Source: Halomonas sp.
Lineage (GTDB): Bacteria; Pseudomonadota; Gammaproteobacteria; Pseudomonadales; Halomonadaceae
Length of the DNA: 64,000 nucleotides
Assembly: GCF_029263665.1 (NCBI RefSeq)
Contig: NZ_JAJUFQ010000008.1
Location: 111,846-175,845, forward strand
Reading direction: 5' to 3'
In this document: positions 1 through 9,039 of the stretch, one piece after another
Layout of the letters: each line of letters opens with the position of its first letter
Numbering within the stretch: position 1 is the stretch's first letter
Notes under the pieces: generated by a model
What the model was told of the DNA's origin: nothing
Database searches by the model: none
Seen by the model: the letters and a program-made list of their open reading frames with translations, nothing else
Made by a program: the position numbers and the translations under genes

Positions 1-522
1 TTCGGGTTCTTTATGTGCGAGTTCTTGCAATGCGCATTCTTCCGACACGCATTCTTTTAACAGCAGGTCAATGGAATTGATGATGATGACGATGCCGCCA
101 AGCGGGACGGCAATGTATGGCCACATCATGGATATTCTGGTGCTTGGCGCTGTCTGGTGGGAAACGCGGTCAACAATATCGAAACCAAAATACGTCAATA
201 TGAATGCAAAGCAGATGGAAGATAGGATGATCAGAATTCGTATCATCTTTCCAAGCACGGGGCCGGCATGTTCCAGTGCGATATCTATCGATATCAGCAA
301 CCCCTTTCTGAAGGCGAGTCCTGCACCGAGAAAGGTCAGCCATATCATGCAGAACCTGGCAATTTCTTCAGAGAAATAGAGCGGTTTTCCAATGACGAAC
401 CTGGCAAAGAACTGCCAGAAGATAAGAACCGTCATGACCAGCAGCGTGAAGGCCAGAAACCAGCCAAGAATGCCGTTGAATCTATCAATACCTGTGCGTA
501 CAGCCGCCAGAGAAAGCCTCAT
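1..522 (-). CDS. dctQ: TRAP transporter small permease, DctQ family (C-terminus cut by window edge)
   Basis: Small membrane subunit of a tripartite ATP-independent periplasmic transporter, which together with the large DctM permease moves carboxylates using an ion gradient. Reading the minus strand from the ATG at 522-520 gives at least 174 residues, open to the window edge. The start MRLSLAAVRTGIDRFNGILG is followed by four hydrophobic segments (about residues 19-39, 57-72, 93-115 and 133-152). The stretch FSEEIARFCMIWLTFLGAGL is the conserved DctQ core. It follows dctP at 666-1661 on the same strand with about 140 bases between them; dctM is expected beyond the left edge. The last visible residues are hydrophilic and probably close to the natural end. 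Family assignment is firm; the substrate is unknown. Confidence 0.85.
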   Translation of the reverse strand, partial: MRLSLAAVRTGIDRFNGILGWFLAFTLLVMTVLIFWQFFARFVIGKPLYFSEEIARFCMIWLTFLGAGLAFRKGLLISIDIALEHAGPVLGKMIRILIILSSICFAFILTYFGFDIVDRVSHQTAPSTRISMMWPYIAVPLGGIVIIINSIDLLLKECVSEECALQELAHKEPE

Positions 523-665
523 GAAAGGACCTCTCGAATGTCTGGTGAGTGAGAGCCTGGCCGCCGGGAATCCCCAGCGGCGGCTACCAGGAGCATGTGG
601 CAAGGTTCATGTGTGACGGTGGTGGTCAGCCATGGCGCGACAGCGATGAACCGAGGAGGCGGGAA

Positions 666-1661
666 CTAGTCACTGAAGTTGACTGCAGCATCGACAAGGT
701 CCTTGCCAACGGTTTCCGACCATTTTTCGATAACGGGCTGGACAGCTGCCTTGAACGCAGGCAGATCAGGTTCGGTGACCGTCATGCCTTTTTCCTCGAG
801 CTGGGTCAGGTAGCGCTTTTCCAGCTCCTGACTTGCTTCACGCTGTACGGGAAGAGCAAGTTGCGCCGCCTCGAGAATGATGGCCTGGTCCTCTTCACTG
901 AAAGAGTTGAACAGGTCCAGGCTCATCATCAGCGGCGCAGGTGAATAGACATGCTTGGTCAGGTTCAGGTAGTTCTGCACTTCGAAGAAGTTGACGTCAT
1001 AGATGGTTGCCAGAGGGTTTTCCTGACTATCCATGACGCCTTGCTGAAGCGCGGTGTAGACCTCGGTCCATGCCATGGGAGTGGCGTTGGCACCCAGTGC
1101 CTCCCAGGTATCGACCTGAACGCGGCTTTCCTGGGTGCGATGATTGATTCCCTTGAGGTCTGCCGGTTCATGGATCGGACGCACGGAGTTGGTCTCGTGG
1201 CGGAAACCATTTTCCATCCAGGCCAGAATCTTCACGTTCATCTGATCTTCGGCGAGTTGTGCCAGCTGCTCTCCGTATTCGCTATCGAGAAACGCATAAG
1301 CATGGGCATGGTCATTGAACACATAGGGCAGGTCGAACAGCATGAATTCGTCGACAAATCCTCCCATCGGGCCGGTTGAGGAGATTCCTGCGTCAATGGT
1401 GCCAAACCCCATGCCTTCAACGACTTCCCGCTCAGCACCAAGTGCATTGTCATAGTGTGGCTCGATAGTCAGTCTTCCTTCGGACAGCCGCTCGAGTTCC
1501 TCGCCAAACTTCAGGACGCCGATTCCCTGCTGGGAATCCGGACCGAGAGGCAGGCTGACGTCGATGGTTTTTTCTGTCCCGGCATGGACTGCCACAGATG
1601 TGCCAAGGGCGGTGATGCATACCATGAGACGAAGGGAAGGAAGGTAACGCGTGGTTAGCAT
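666..1661 (-). CDS. dctP: TRAP transporter substrate-binding protein, DctP family
   Basis: Periplasmic solute receptor that delivers its ligand to the DctQM membrane subunits. The protein has 331 residues, normal for the family. I chose the ATG at 1661-1659 although the frame is open to 1796: GGGAG stands seven bases upstream, and the product then begins with a clear signal peptide (MLTTRYLPSLRLMVCITALG, cleavage near AVHA-GT, residue 27). DctP landmarks include FGEELERLSEGRLTIE after the first strand, and GFRHETNSVRPI followed by DLKGINHRTQES in the ligand-binding hinge. The longer frame would add 45 residues without family features. First gene of the transporter operon leading to dctQ. Carboxylate binding is the family expectation; the actual ligand cannot be told. 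Confidence 0.9.
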   Translation of the reverse strand: MLTTRYLPSLRLMVCITALGTSVAVHAGTEKTIDVSLPLGPDSQQGIGVLKFGEELERLSEGRLTIEPHYDNALGAEREVVEGMGFGTIDAGISSTGPMGGFVDEFMLFDLPYVFNDHAHAYAFLDSEYGEQLAQLAEDQMNVKILAWMENGFRHETNSVRPIHEPADLKGINHRTQESRVQVDTWEALGANATPMAWTEVYTALQQGVMDSQENPLATIYDVNFFEVQNYLNLTKHVYSPAPLMMSLDLFNSFSEEDQAIILEAAQLALPVQREASQELEKRYLTQLEEKGMTVTEPDLPAFKAAVQPVIEKWSETVGKDLVDAAVNFSD

Positions 1662-1894
1662 GTCGAGACTCCCAGCGAGAGAAGTGGACTCTCGTTTTGT
1701 GATTGCGTGAGATTTGTTGTTGAAAGTGGGGAGCCAGGGAGGCACTGATCCAAGGCTCGCGGAATCAGTGTTTACCTTGAATGCATCCGGATGCAATAAG
1801 ATAAATTAAGAAAGTTGATATGTGTCTATTAAGGTATTGATATTAAAGCAAATATACTTTGGTTTAATGGCTTGAATACGGAGTCGGTAAACTG

Positions 1895-1926
1895 ATTGAT
1901 AAGCGAATTGATTGATAAGCGAATTG
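1895..1926. repeat. Perfect 16-bp tandem repeat
   Basis: ATTGATAAGCGAATTG occurs twice in a row with no spacer, in the non-coding region upstream of dctP. It is probably a slippage product. Each unit also contains an imperfect dyad, so an operator role is possible but unsupported. Confidence 0.85.
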
Positions 1927-1990
1927 GCTGAACAGCGGGTTGGCAGGTCGTTAAGTAGTGAAGTAGTGAAGGTGTGTTGCAAAGACAGGA

Positions 1991-2017
1991 CATGCCGCCC
2001 TTATCATGGGCGGCATG
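1991..2017 (-). terminator. Hairpin at the end of the fds regulator gene
   Basis: CATGCCGCCC at 1991-2000 pairs with GGGCGGCATG at 2008-2017, a ten-pair stem with a seven-base loop. It sits directly after the stop codon of the regulator gene (2021-2023). On the minus strand the stem is followed by only a short, interrupted T tract, so termination efficiency is uncertain. Confidence 0.65.
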
Positions 2018-2020
2018 TCA

Positions 2021-3091
2021 TCATGAACGCGGACTGAGCAGCAGCTCAGTGGTTTCGATCACCTGGCCGCAGCGGTGGGGGGCATAGCCCGGCAAGGCCG
2101 ATACGGCTTTCTGGAAGTCTTCACTGCGCAATATCTCCAGCAGGCGCATGAAGCGAGAGTCGTGCAGGCTGCGTTGCTGGCAGACCAGCAGATAGTTTTC
2201 CTGTGCCAGAGGGACGAAATCCAGACCAAAGCGCTGTGCTGCTGCTTCGACACCAAACCCCGCATCTGCCATGCCTGCTGCCACATATGCCGCGACGGCA
2301 GAATGGGTGTATTCCTCGACCTCATAGCCGGAGATGGCATTTGGCCTGATACCTGCCTCGCTCAGCAGTCCATCCAGCAGTGCTCGGGTGCCAGATGTTG
2401 CTTGGCGGTTGATGAAGCGCACTTTTCTTCCGGCCAATGCCGAGAGTCCATCGACTCCCAAAGGATTGCCTGGGGCCACCATCAGGCCCTGATGACGCGA
2501 AATGAACCCGATGACGCGGTGACTGCGTGGCTTGAGCAAGCCTTGATAGTCACGAATGACCTGTTGCCCCACGGGGCCTTGGGGGAGATGGAAACCTGCC
2601 AGGTCGCAGGCGCCGCGATTGAGCGTTGCCAGTGCTTCCCGCGGGCTGCAGTACTGCAGGTCCAGGCTCAATTCCTGAAGATATCTGGGCAACAGCTCAA
2701 CAGCAAAGCCATGGCTGGCATGGAGTCGCAGGACGGGTTGAACACCTTCAAGTTGCTGCTGGATAGCCAGGTTGAGTTCCGATCCCAGACTTTCCAGTTG
2801 CGGGCCCAGGCGAGCAATCACTCGCTGCTCGGCCCAAAGCAGTTTCTTGCCCAATGGGGAAAGCTGTGCGCCCCGCCCACGAGTCAGTTCGACCAGGGAT
2901 GTGCCAAAGAACTGTTCCCATTTCTTGAGCAGATTCCAGGCATGGCGATAGGAGACGCCAGCATCCTCGGCGGCCTGGGTCAGCTTTCCATATCGATGGA
3001 TGGCCTCGAGCAGGGCGAATAGCGTGGGATCGATCTGGTTGCCGGATTCGTCACTGAAGTACCAGGCGGGGGTAATCTGAATACGTTTCAT
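2021..3091 (-). CDS. ModE/LysR-type DNA-binding regulator with PBP-like ligand domain (probable fds regulator)
   Basis: Transcription factor of 356 residues. Residues 20-80 form a ModE/LysR-like winged helix (LTQAAEDAGVSYRHAWNLLK, then LSPLGKKLLWAEQR). Residues 120-345 resemble the periplasmic-binding-protein-like fold found in molybdate-linked regulators, with GFISRHQGLMVAPGNP and the anion-binding loop RFINRQATSGTRALLD. Its start codon faces the fdsG start across 185 bases. Homologous genes lie next to formate dehydrogenase operons in other proteobacteria (FdsR in Cupriavidus). I infer that it controls the fds operon in response to formate, molybdate or a cofactor precursor. It has the ligand domain but no ModE TOBE domains. 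Effector and sign of regulation are not visible. Confidence 0.8.
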   Translation of the reverse strand: MKRIQITPAWYFSDESGNQIDPTLFALLEAIHRYGKLTQAAEDAGVSYRHAWNLLKKWEQFFGTSLVELTRGRGAQLSPLGKKLLWAEQRVIARLGPQLESLGSELNLAIQQQLEGVQPVLRLHASHGFAVELLPRYLQELSLDLQYCSPREALATLNRGACDLAGFHLPQGPVGQQVIRDYQGLLKPRSHRVIGFISRHQGLMVAPGNPLGVDGLSALAGRKVRFINRQATSGTRALLDGLLSEAGIRPNAISGYEVEEYTHSAVAAYVAAGMADAGFGVEAAAQRFGLDFVPLAQENYLLVCQQRSLHDSRFMRLLEILRSEDFQKAVSALPGYAPHRCGQVIETTELLLSPRS

Positions 3092-3250
3092 ATGAACAAA
3101 GTTTCATATTTTATGCTTGTTCGCACAATGGTAGCTTTGATCGCACCGTGACGCACGTATTTCATAGACCCTTCATGGCTGTTTTATAGCGAACCTGCTG
3201 TCGGCATGAATACCAACTCTAAATATGAATTGTCGTGCATATTTGATACA
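3085..3250. promoter_or_regulatory. Divergent regulator/fdsG control region with repeated GTTTCATAT motifs
   Basis: The shared intergenic region holds two direct copies of GTTTCATAT (3085-3093 and 3101-3109, 16 bases apart, the first overlapping the regulator start codon). Further downstream lie two related AATATGAA/CATATTT words near 3222-3245, close to the fdsG start. This pattern is what a divergently transcribed autoregulator would be expected to use. Direct evidence is limited to the repeats. Confidence 0.45.
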
Positions 3251-3276
3251 GCAAGATAACAATCAGGGGGAGTGCA

Positions 3277-3771
3277 ATGAGCAAGCCTCGAGAGGGCAGC
3301 CCTCAGTCAGTTCAGGCCGAGATAGACGCCCTGAAGCATAAGCCAGGGGCCTTGTTGCCTATCCTGCACGCCATTCAAGATCGCCTCGGTTTCATCCCCG
3401 AAGCGGCAATCGCACAGATCGCTGATGCCCTCGGCCAGACCAAGGCTGAGGTGCATGGCGTGATCAGTTTCTATCACCATTTCCGCACGACACCGCCAGG
3501 CCGCCATGTGGTGCAGATCTGTCGTGCAGAGGCTTGCCAAGCCGTTGGTGCCCGCCGTCTGGAAGCGCATGCCAAGGCAAGCCTGGGCATTGATTACCAT
3601 CACACCACTGCGGATCGCGAGATCACCCTGGAAGCTGTCTACTGCCTCGGCAATTGTGCCTGCGGACCGTCCGTGAGGGTCGACGATCGAGTGCTGGGCC
3701 GAGTGACCCCGGAGCGTTTCGATGCCTTGACCGATGCGTTGCGTACACAGATTCTGGAGGTGGCCGGATGA
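3277..3771 (+). CDS. fdsG: NAD-dependent formate dehydrogenase gamma subunit
   Basis: NuoE-like subunit (164 residues) of the soluble, cytoplasmic, molybdenum-containing formate dehydrogenase that oxidises formate to CO2 with NAD+. The thioredoxin-like 2Fe-2S site is complete: C82 and C87 in QICRAEACQAVG, C123 and C127 in VYCLGNCACGPSV. The N-terminal helical part (residues 10-70) matches NuoE. The start is set by AGGGGG seven bases upstream of the ATG. It opens the operon fdsG-fdsB-fdsA-fdhD-fdsD, and its stop codon overlaps the fdsB start (ATGA). Confidence 0.95.
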   Translation: MSKPREGSPQSVQAEIDALKHKPGALLPILHAIQDRLGFIPEAAIAQIADALGQTKAEVHGVISFYHHFRTTPPGRHVVQICRAEACQAVGARRLEAHAKASLGIDYHHTTADREITLEAVYCLGNCACGPSVRVDDRVLGRVTPERFDALTDALRTQILEVAG

Positions 3772-5336
3772 GTGTTCATGGCGGTGTTCGTGTCTTCGTC
3801 CCTTGCGATACCACGGCCCTTTCCCTGGGTGCCGATGAGGTCGCAGCGCGTCTTGAGCGAGAGGCACAGGCCCGTGGTCTGTCCATCACTCTGGTGCGTA
3901 ACGGCTCCCGAGGCGCTGCCTGGCTGGAGCCTCTGGTAGAGGTAGAAACTGCCAATGGCCGCATGGCCTATGGGCCGGTCAGCGCGGACGATGTATCTGA
4001 ACTGCTGGACGCCGGGATGCTGGATGGTCGTGAAGGGCATGCACTGTCCTTGGGGCCGACGGAGGCGATTGCCTACTTCGCCAAGCAGCAGCGACTCACC
4101 TTTGCTCGCATCGGCGTCACCGACCCACTGTCGATTGTCGATTACCTGGCCCATGATGGCTTTCGTGGTCTGGAAGCCGCGCTTGCCCGCGAGCCGCGGG
4201 AGATCGTCGAAGAGGTCAAGGCGTCGGGACTGCGCGGTCGAGGAGGGGCGGCATTTCCCACCGGCATCAAGTGGCAGACGGTTCTCGATACTGAGGCGCC
4301 GCAGAAATACATCGTATGTAACGCTGACGAGGGCGACTCCGGGACTTTCGCTGACCGGCTGGTGATGGAGTGTGATCCCTACATGCTGATTGAGGGCATG
4401 ACCATTGCCGGGCTCGCGGTAGGCGCGACCCAAGGCTATATCTATCTGCGCTCGGAATATCCCTTGGCCCAGAAAATCCTGGATACAGCGATAGCGCGTG
4501 CCGAAGCTGCGGGCTATCTGGGAGACGATATTCGTCACAGTGGCAAGCGTTTCCATCTGGAAGTGCGACTGGGTGCGGGCGCCTATATCTGTGGCGAGGA
4601 AACCTCGTTGCTGGAGAGTCTCGAAGGCAAGCGGGGCCTGGTGCGTGCCAAGCCTCCACTGCCTGCCATCGAAGGGCTGTTTGGCCTTCCCACGGTGGTC
4701 AACAATGTGCTGTCGCTGGCTGCCGTGCCCTATATCCTCGCCGAGGGCGGTCAAGCCTATGCCGATTATGGCATGGGGCGTTCGCGCGGCACGCTGGCGC
4801 TGCAACTGGCGGGCAATGTACGGCGCGGTGGTCTGGTCGAGTTGGCCTTTGGTGCCTCCCTGCAGGAATTAATGGAAGAGTTTGGTGGCGGCACGCTCAC
4901 AGGTCGGCCGCTGCGGGCTGTACAGGTGGGCGGCCCGCTGGGTGCCTATCTGCCAGAATCCCAATGGCAACTGCCGCTGGACTACGAAGCCTTCTCGGCG
5001 GCAGGAGCTGTACTCGGGCATGGCGGTGTGGTGATGTTTGACGACAGCGTCGACATGGCCGAGCAAGCCCGCTTTTCCATGGAGTTCTGCAAAGTGGAGT
5101 CCTGCGGCAAGTGTACTCCGTGTCGAATCGGTTCTACCCGTGGGGTGGAGGTCATCGACAGCATCCGAGCCGACGAGGACCGGGATGCCAACCTCGTTCT
5201 TCTGGAAGATCTCTGCGAGACCATGGTGGATGGTTCCCTGTGTGCCATGGGGGGCATGACACCCTTCCCGGTGCAGAGTGCCCTGACGCATTTTTCCGCT
5301 GACTTCCGGCGCCCCGCAGATGGAGGCCATTCATGA
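3768..5336 (+). CDS. fdsB: NAD-dependent formate dehydrogenase beta subunit (NADH/FMN subunit)
   Basis: Diaphorase subunit of 522 residues that binds FMN and NAD and passes electrons from the iron-sulfur chain to NAD+. The N-terminal ~130 residues form a NuoE-like thioredoxin fold; the rest is NuoF-like. It carries the glycine-rich loop GLRGRGGAAFPTGIKW, the FMN/NAD segment NADEGDSGTFADRL, and the 4Fe-4S ligands C446, C449 and C452 in ESCGKCTPCRIGS. I take the ATG at 3768, which overlaps the fdsG stop. The frame is open upstream to 3654, but those codons lie inside fdsG. The gene ends in an ATGA overlap with fdsA, so the three structural subunits are translationally coupled. Confidence 0.95.
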   Translation: MSVHGGVRVFVPCDTTALSLGADEVAARLEREAQARGLSITLVRNGSRGAAWLEPLVEVETANGRMAYGPVSADDVSELLDAGMLDGREGHALSLGPTEAIAYFAKQQRLTFARIGVTDPLSIVDYLAHDGFRGLEAALAREPREIVEEVKASGLRGRGGAAFPTGIKWQTVLDTEAPQKYIVCNADEGDSGTFADRLVMECDPYMLIEGMTIAGLAVGATQGYIYLRSEYPLAQKILDTAIARAEAAGYLGDDIRHSGKRFHLEVRLGAGAYICGEETSLLESLEGKRGLVRAKPPLPAIEGLFGLPTVVNNVLSLAAVPYILAEGGQAYADYGMGRSRGTLALQLAGNVRRGGLVELAFGASLQELMEEFGGGTLTGRPLRAVQVGGPLGAYLPESQWQLPLDYEAFSAAGAVLGHGGVVMFDDSVDMAEQARFSMEFCKVESCGKCTPCRIGSTRGVEVIDSIRADEDRDANLVLLEDLCETMVDGSLCAMGGMTPFPVQSALTHFSADFRRPADGGHS

Positions 5337-8212
5337 TCGAGCATTTTGACCCCCGACAGCATGCCCAGGATCTCGGTACACCGGAGCCGCCGCAAGGCCC
5401 ACCCGTGAGTCTCGAGATCGATGGCATCAATGTCACGGTACCTGCGGGTACATCGCTATTGCGTGCTGCCTCTCTGGCAGGGATCCAGATTCCCAAGCTG
5501 TGTGCCACGGATAGCCTCGATGCTTACGGCTCCTGCCGCCTTTGCGCCGTGCAGGTGACAGGCAAGCGCGGTTATCCCGCCGCCTGCACGACGCCGGTGG
5601 AAGCCGGCATGCAGGTGACGACCCAGAATGAACGCCTGGCCAAGTTGCGTCGCAATGTGATGGAGCTGTATATCTCCGACCACCCGCTGGACTGTCTGAC
5701 GTGCCCGGCTAATGGCGACTGCGAGCTACAGGACATGGCAGGAGCCGTCGGGCTGCGCGAGGTGCGCTATGGCTTCGAGGGCGAGAACCATCTTCAGGCT
5801 GAGCAGGACCATTCCAACCCGTATTTCAGCTTCGATCCCAGCAAGTGCATCGTCTGTTCGCGCTGTGTGCGTGCCTGTGAAGAGGTCCAGGGTACCTTTG
5901 CCCTGACCATCGATGGCCGAGGTTTCGACTCCAAGGTTTCTGTGGGACCGGAGCAATCTTTCCTGGCATCCGACTGTGTCTCATGCGGTGCCTGTGTGCA
6001 GGCCTGTCCCACCTCCACTTTGATGGAGAAGAGTGTTATCGAGGCAGGGCAGCCTGAGCACAGCGTTATTACCACCTGTGCCTACTGTGGTGTGGGCTGT
6101 TCCTTCGAAGCACAGATGAAGGGCGACCAGCTGGTGCGCATGGTTCCCTACAAGGGCGGGGATGCCAACCATGGCCATTCCTGCGTCAAGGGGCGCTTTG
6201 CCTTCGGCTATGCGACGCATCCGGACCGCTTGACCAGCCCTATGGTGCGGGAGTCCATCGACCAGCCCTGGCGTCAGGTGAGCTGGCAGGAAGCCATCGA
6301 GTTTGCGGCCCAGCGGCTCAAGGCGATTCAGGCCAAGCATGGTCGCGAAAGTATCGGTGGCATCACTTCCTCGCGCTGCACCAACGAGGAAACCTATCTG
6401 GTGCAGAAGCTGGTGCGTGCGGCCTTTGGCAACAACAACACCGACACCTGTGCCCGAGTTTGCCATTCTCCTACTGGGTATGGCCTCAAGACGACGCTGG
6501 GCGAGTCTGCCGGCACTCAGACCTTTGATTCCGTGATGCAGGCCGATACCATCCTGGTGATCGGTGCCAACCCCACCGATGCCCACCCGGTATTCGGATC
6601 GATGATGCGTCGTCGTCTGCGCGAGGGTGCTACGCTGATCGTGGCCGATCCACGCCGCATCGATCTGCTCAAGACGCCACACCTGCAGGCGGCCCAGCAT
6701 CTGCCACTGCGCCCGGGAACCAATGTGGCGCTGATCAATGCCTTGGCGCATGTGGTTGTCACGGAAGGCCTGGAAGATCATGAGTTCATCGCCAAGCGCT
6801 GTGACACGGCGGCCTACCAGGCCTGGCGTGATTTCATCAGTGATTCGCGTCACTCTCCCGAGGCCAGCGAGGCCATCACGGGAGTGGACGCCGAGGCCGT
6901 GCGCCGTGCTGCACGCAGCTATGCCACCGTAGGCAATGGCGCCATCTACTACGGCCTGGGAGTCACCGAACACAGCCAGGGCTCCAGCATGGTCATGGGC
7001 ATCGCCAACCTGGCCATGGCCACTGGCAACATTGGCCGAGAAGGCGTCGGGGTGAACCCGCTGCGTGGCCAGAATAATGTGCAGGGTTCCTGTGACATGG
7101 GCTCTTTCCCCCATGAGCTGCCGGGTTATCAGCACGTATCCAATGCGGAAGCGCGAGGCCGCTTCGAAGCAGCATGGGGGGTCGATCTGGATGATGAGCC
7201 AGGCCTGCGCATTCCCAACATGTTCGATGCCGCCATCGAAGGCACCTTCAAGGCACTGTATGTGCAGGGTGAGGATATCGCTCAGTCCGATCCCAATACG
7301 CAGCATGTCGAGGCGGCGCTGTCTTCCCTGGAATGCCTCATCGTTCAGGATATCTTCCTCAACGAGACGGCCAAGTACGCGCATGTACTGTTGCCGGGGT
7401 CGAGCTTCCTGGAGAAGGATGGCACCTTCACCAATGCCGAACGGCGCATCAACCGGGTTCGTCAGGTCATGCCACCATTGGCCGACAAGGCCGACTGGGA
7501 AGTGACCCAGGAGCTGGCCCAGGCCTTGGGCTATCCGATGAACTATCGCCATCCGTCCGAGATCATGGATGAGATTGCAAGTCTCACGCCTAGCTTTGCC
7601 GGTGTCAGCTATGCGCGGCTTGAAGCCCTGGGTAGTCTGCAATGGCCATGCAATGTCGAGCATCCCAATGGGACTCCGACCATGCATGAAGTTGATTTCC
7701 CCATTGGTCTGGGACGTTTCGCCATCACCGAATATATCGCGACGGAAGAGCGTACCAGCCGCCGTTTCCCTCTGTTGCTGACGACCGGGCGGATTCTGTC
7801 CCAGTACAACGTTGGTGCCCAGACTCGTCGTACCGACAATCAGCATTGGCACGATGAGGATGTGCTGGAGTTGCATCCTTCTGATGCTGAAGTGCGTGGC
7901 GTGCGCGACGGTGACTGGCTAGGCATCACCAGCCGGGCCGGGCAGACGGTGCTGAGAGCTCGAATCAGCGAACGCATGCAGCCAGGGGTGGTGTATACCA
8001 CCTTCCACCATCCGGGGAGCGGGGCCAACGTCATCACCACCGATAACTCCGACTGGGCCACCAACTGCCCTGAATACAAGGTCACGGCGGTACAGGTGGA
8101 GAAAGTCAGTCAGCCTTCGGCCTGGCAGCAACGCTTCAGCGATTTTGATCGCCAGCAGCGTCACCATCTGGCATCCGCCCAGCAGGTATCGGGCAAGGCA
8201 ATATCACCATGA
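5333..8212 (+). CDS. fdsA: NAD-dependent formate dehydrogenase alpha (catalytic molybdenum) subunit
   Basis: Catalytic subunit, 959 residues, as in known FdsA proteins. Domain order: NuoG-like 2Fe-2S domain (C57, C68, C71, C85); the His/Cys 4Fe-4S site (H117, C121, C124, C130); two ferredoxin-type clusters (C172-C182 and C215-C225); and the bis-MGD oxidoreductase domain from about residue 245, with its own 4Fe-4S site (C249, C252, C256, C284). The molybdenum ligand and neighbouring catalytic histidine are C377-H378 in CARVCHSPTGYGL. The enzyme is cysteine-dependent and has no selenocysteine codon. It ends with an ATGA overlap into fdhD. Confidence 0.96.
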   Translation: MIEHFDPRQHAQDLGTPEPPQGPPVSLEIDGINVTVPAGTSLLRAASLAGIQIPKLCATDSLDAYGSCRLCAVQVTGKRGYPAACTTPVEAGMQVTTQNERLAKLRRNVMELYISDHPLDCLTCPANGDCELQDMAGAVGLREVRYGFEGENHLQAEQDHSNPYFSFDPSKCIVCSRCVRACEEVQGTFALTIDGRGFDSKVSVGPEQSFLASDCVSCGACVQACPTSTLMEKSVIEAGQPEHSVITTCAYCGVGCSFEAQMKGDQLVRMVPYKGGDANHGHSCVKGRFAFGYATHPDRLTSPMVRESIDQPWRQVSWQEAIEFAAQRLKAIQAKHGRESIGGITSSRCTNEETYLVQKLVRAAFGNNNTDTCARVCHSPTGYGLKTTLGESAGTQTFDSVMQADTILVIGANPTDAHPVFGSMMRRRLREGATLIVADPRRIDLLKTPHLQAAQHLPLRPGTNVALINALAHVVVTEGLEDHEFIAKRCDTAAYQAWRDFISDSRHSPEASEAITGVDAEAVRRAARSYATVGNGAIYYGLGVTEHSQGSSMVMGIANLAMATGNIGREGVGVNPLRGQNNVQGSCDMGSFPHELPGYQHVSNAEARGRFEAAWGVDLDDEPGLRIPNMFDAAIEGTFKALYVQGEDIAQSDPNTQHVEAALSSLECLIVQDIFLNETAKYAHVLLPGSSFLEKDGTFTNAERRINRVRQVMPPLADKADWEVTQELAQALGYPMNYRHPSEIMDEIASLTPSFAGVSYARLEALGSLQWPCNVEHPNGTPTMHEVDFPIGLGRFAITEYIATEERTSRRFPLLLTTGRILSQYNVGAQTRRTDNQHWHDEDVLELHPSDAEVRGVRDGDWLGITSRAGQTVLRARISERMQPGVVYTTFHHPGSGANVITTDNSDWATNCPEYKVTAVQVEKVSQPSAWQQRFSDFDRQQRHHLASAQQVSGKAISP

Positions 8213-9024
8213 CCTACCAGCACTATTCGCTAGAAGTGCGTCGCGGGGAACAAGGGCATATCTCGGCTCAGGCCGAGGATGCCCTGGCCAGTGAAGTGCC
8301 CGTGGCCATGATCTACAACGGCATTTCCCATGCGGTGATGATGGCAAGTCCCGCGGACCTGGAGGACTTTGCTCTGGGCTTCAGCCTGTCCGAGGGCATC
8401 CTGATGCATCCTCATGAATGCTACGACCTGGAAGTACAGGAAGAAGCACATGGGATTGCAGTGCAGATGAGAATTGCCGGCCAACGGCTTGATGCGCTCA
8501 AGCAGCGGCGGCGCAATCTGACGGGGCGTACCGGCTGTGGCCTGTGCGGAACCGAAGCCCTGGAGCAAGCCATCCGGCCTATTCCCCGGGTCACTGCACC
8601 TGCCATTCGCGATAGTGCCATCCAGCATGCCCAGGCGTCTCTGGCCCAGCATCAGGCATTGCAGGCCATGACTGGCGCTGCGCATGGCGCAGCCTGGTGC
8701 AATGCCCAAGGACGCATCGAGCTGGTGCGGGAAGATGTGGGGCGGCACAACGCATTGGACAAGCTGATTGGAGCTCTGGCGCGCCGTGGCGAAAGTGTTG
8801 CCGAAGGGTTTGTCCTGGTGTCCAGTCGTGCCAGCTATGAAATGGTTCACAAGAGCGCCAGTGCAGGCATCGGGGCGCTTGTGGCGGTCTCGGCAGCCAC
8901 GGCCCTGGCCGTGGAACAGGCTCGGGAAGCCAACATGCTGCTGGTGGGGTTCTGCCGTCCGGGACGTCATCTTGTCTATCATCGTCCTGCGGCCGGCACG
9001 TTGTCGGCCATGGCGACGTCTTAG
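8209..9024 (+). CDS. fdhD: Formate dehydrogenase accessory sulfurtransferase FdhD (FdsC)
   Basis: Chaperone and sulfur carrier (271 residues) that inserts a sulfido ligand into the bis-MGD cofactor of formate dehydrogenase before the enzyme becomes active. The catalytic Cys pair lies in GRTGCGLCGTEAL (C110 and C113). The family signatures DLEDFALGFSLSEGIL and REDVGRHNALDKLIG are intact, as is the C-terminal SRASYEMVHKSASAGI. The ATG overlaps the fdsA stop. In fds operons this position is called fdsC; the orthologous name is fdhD. Confidence 0.95.
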   Translation: MTYQHYSLEVRRGEQGHISAQAEDALASEVPVAMIYNGISHAVMMASPADLEDFALGFSLSEGILMHPHECYDLEVQEEAHGIAVQMRIAGQRLDALKQRRRNLTGRTGCGLCGTEALEQAIRPIPRVTAPAIRDSAIQHAQASLAQHQALQAMTGAAHGAAWCNAQGRIELVREDVGRHNALDKLIGALARRGESVAEGFVLVSSRASYEMVHKSASAGIGALVAVSAATALAVEQAREANMLLVGFCRPGRHLVYHRPAAGTLSAMATS

Positions 9025-9039
9025 CTGCTTGGAGAGAAA

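Larger units (their letters stand above)
1662..2020. other. Intergenic region upstream of dctP with slippage repeats
   Basis: AT-rich stretch between the dctP start and the end of the regulator gene; both genes are on the minus strand. It should carry the dctP promoter. It contains a perfect 16-base tandem repeat (ATTGATAAGCGAATTG at 1895-1910 and 1911-1926) and an 8-base doublet, AAGTAGTG, at 1953-1968. No coding potential was seen. Confidence 0.6.

Noticed and set aside
3639..4805. 388-codon minus-strand frame opposite fdsB
   Set aside because: Antisense shadow; the plus-strand gene has complete NuoF motifs.
5981..7876. 631-codon open frame on the minus strand inside fdsA
   Set aside because: Shadow of the GC-rich fdsA codon pattern; fdsA has full family motifs and no ribosome site supports the antisense frame.
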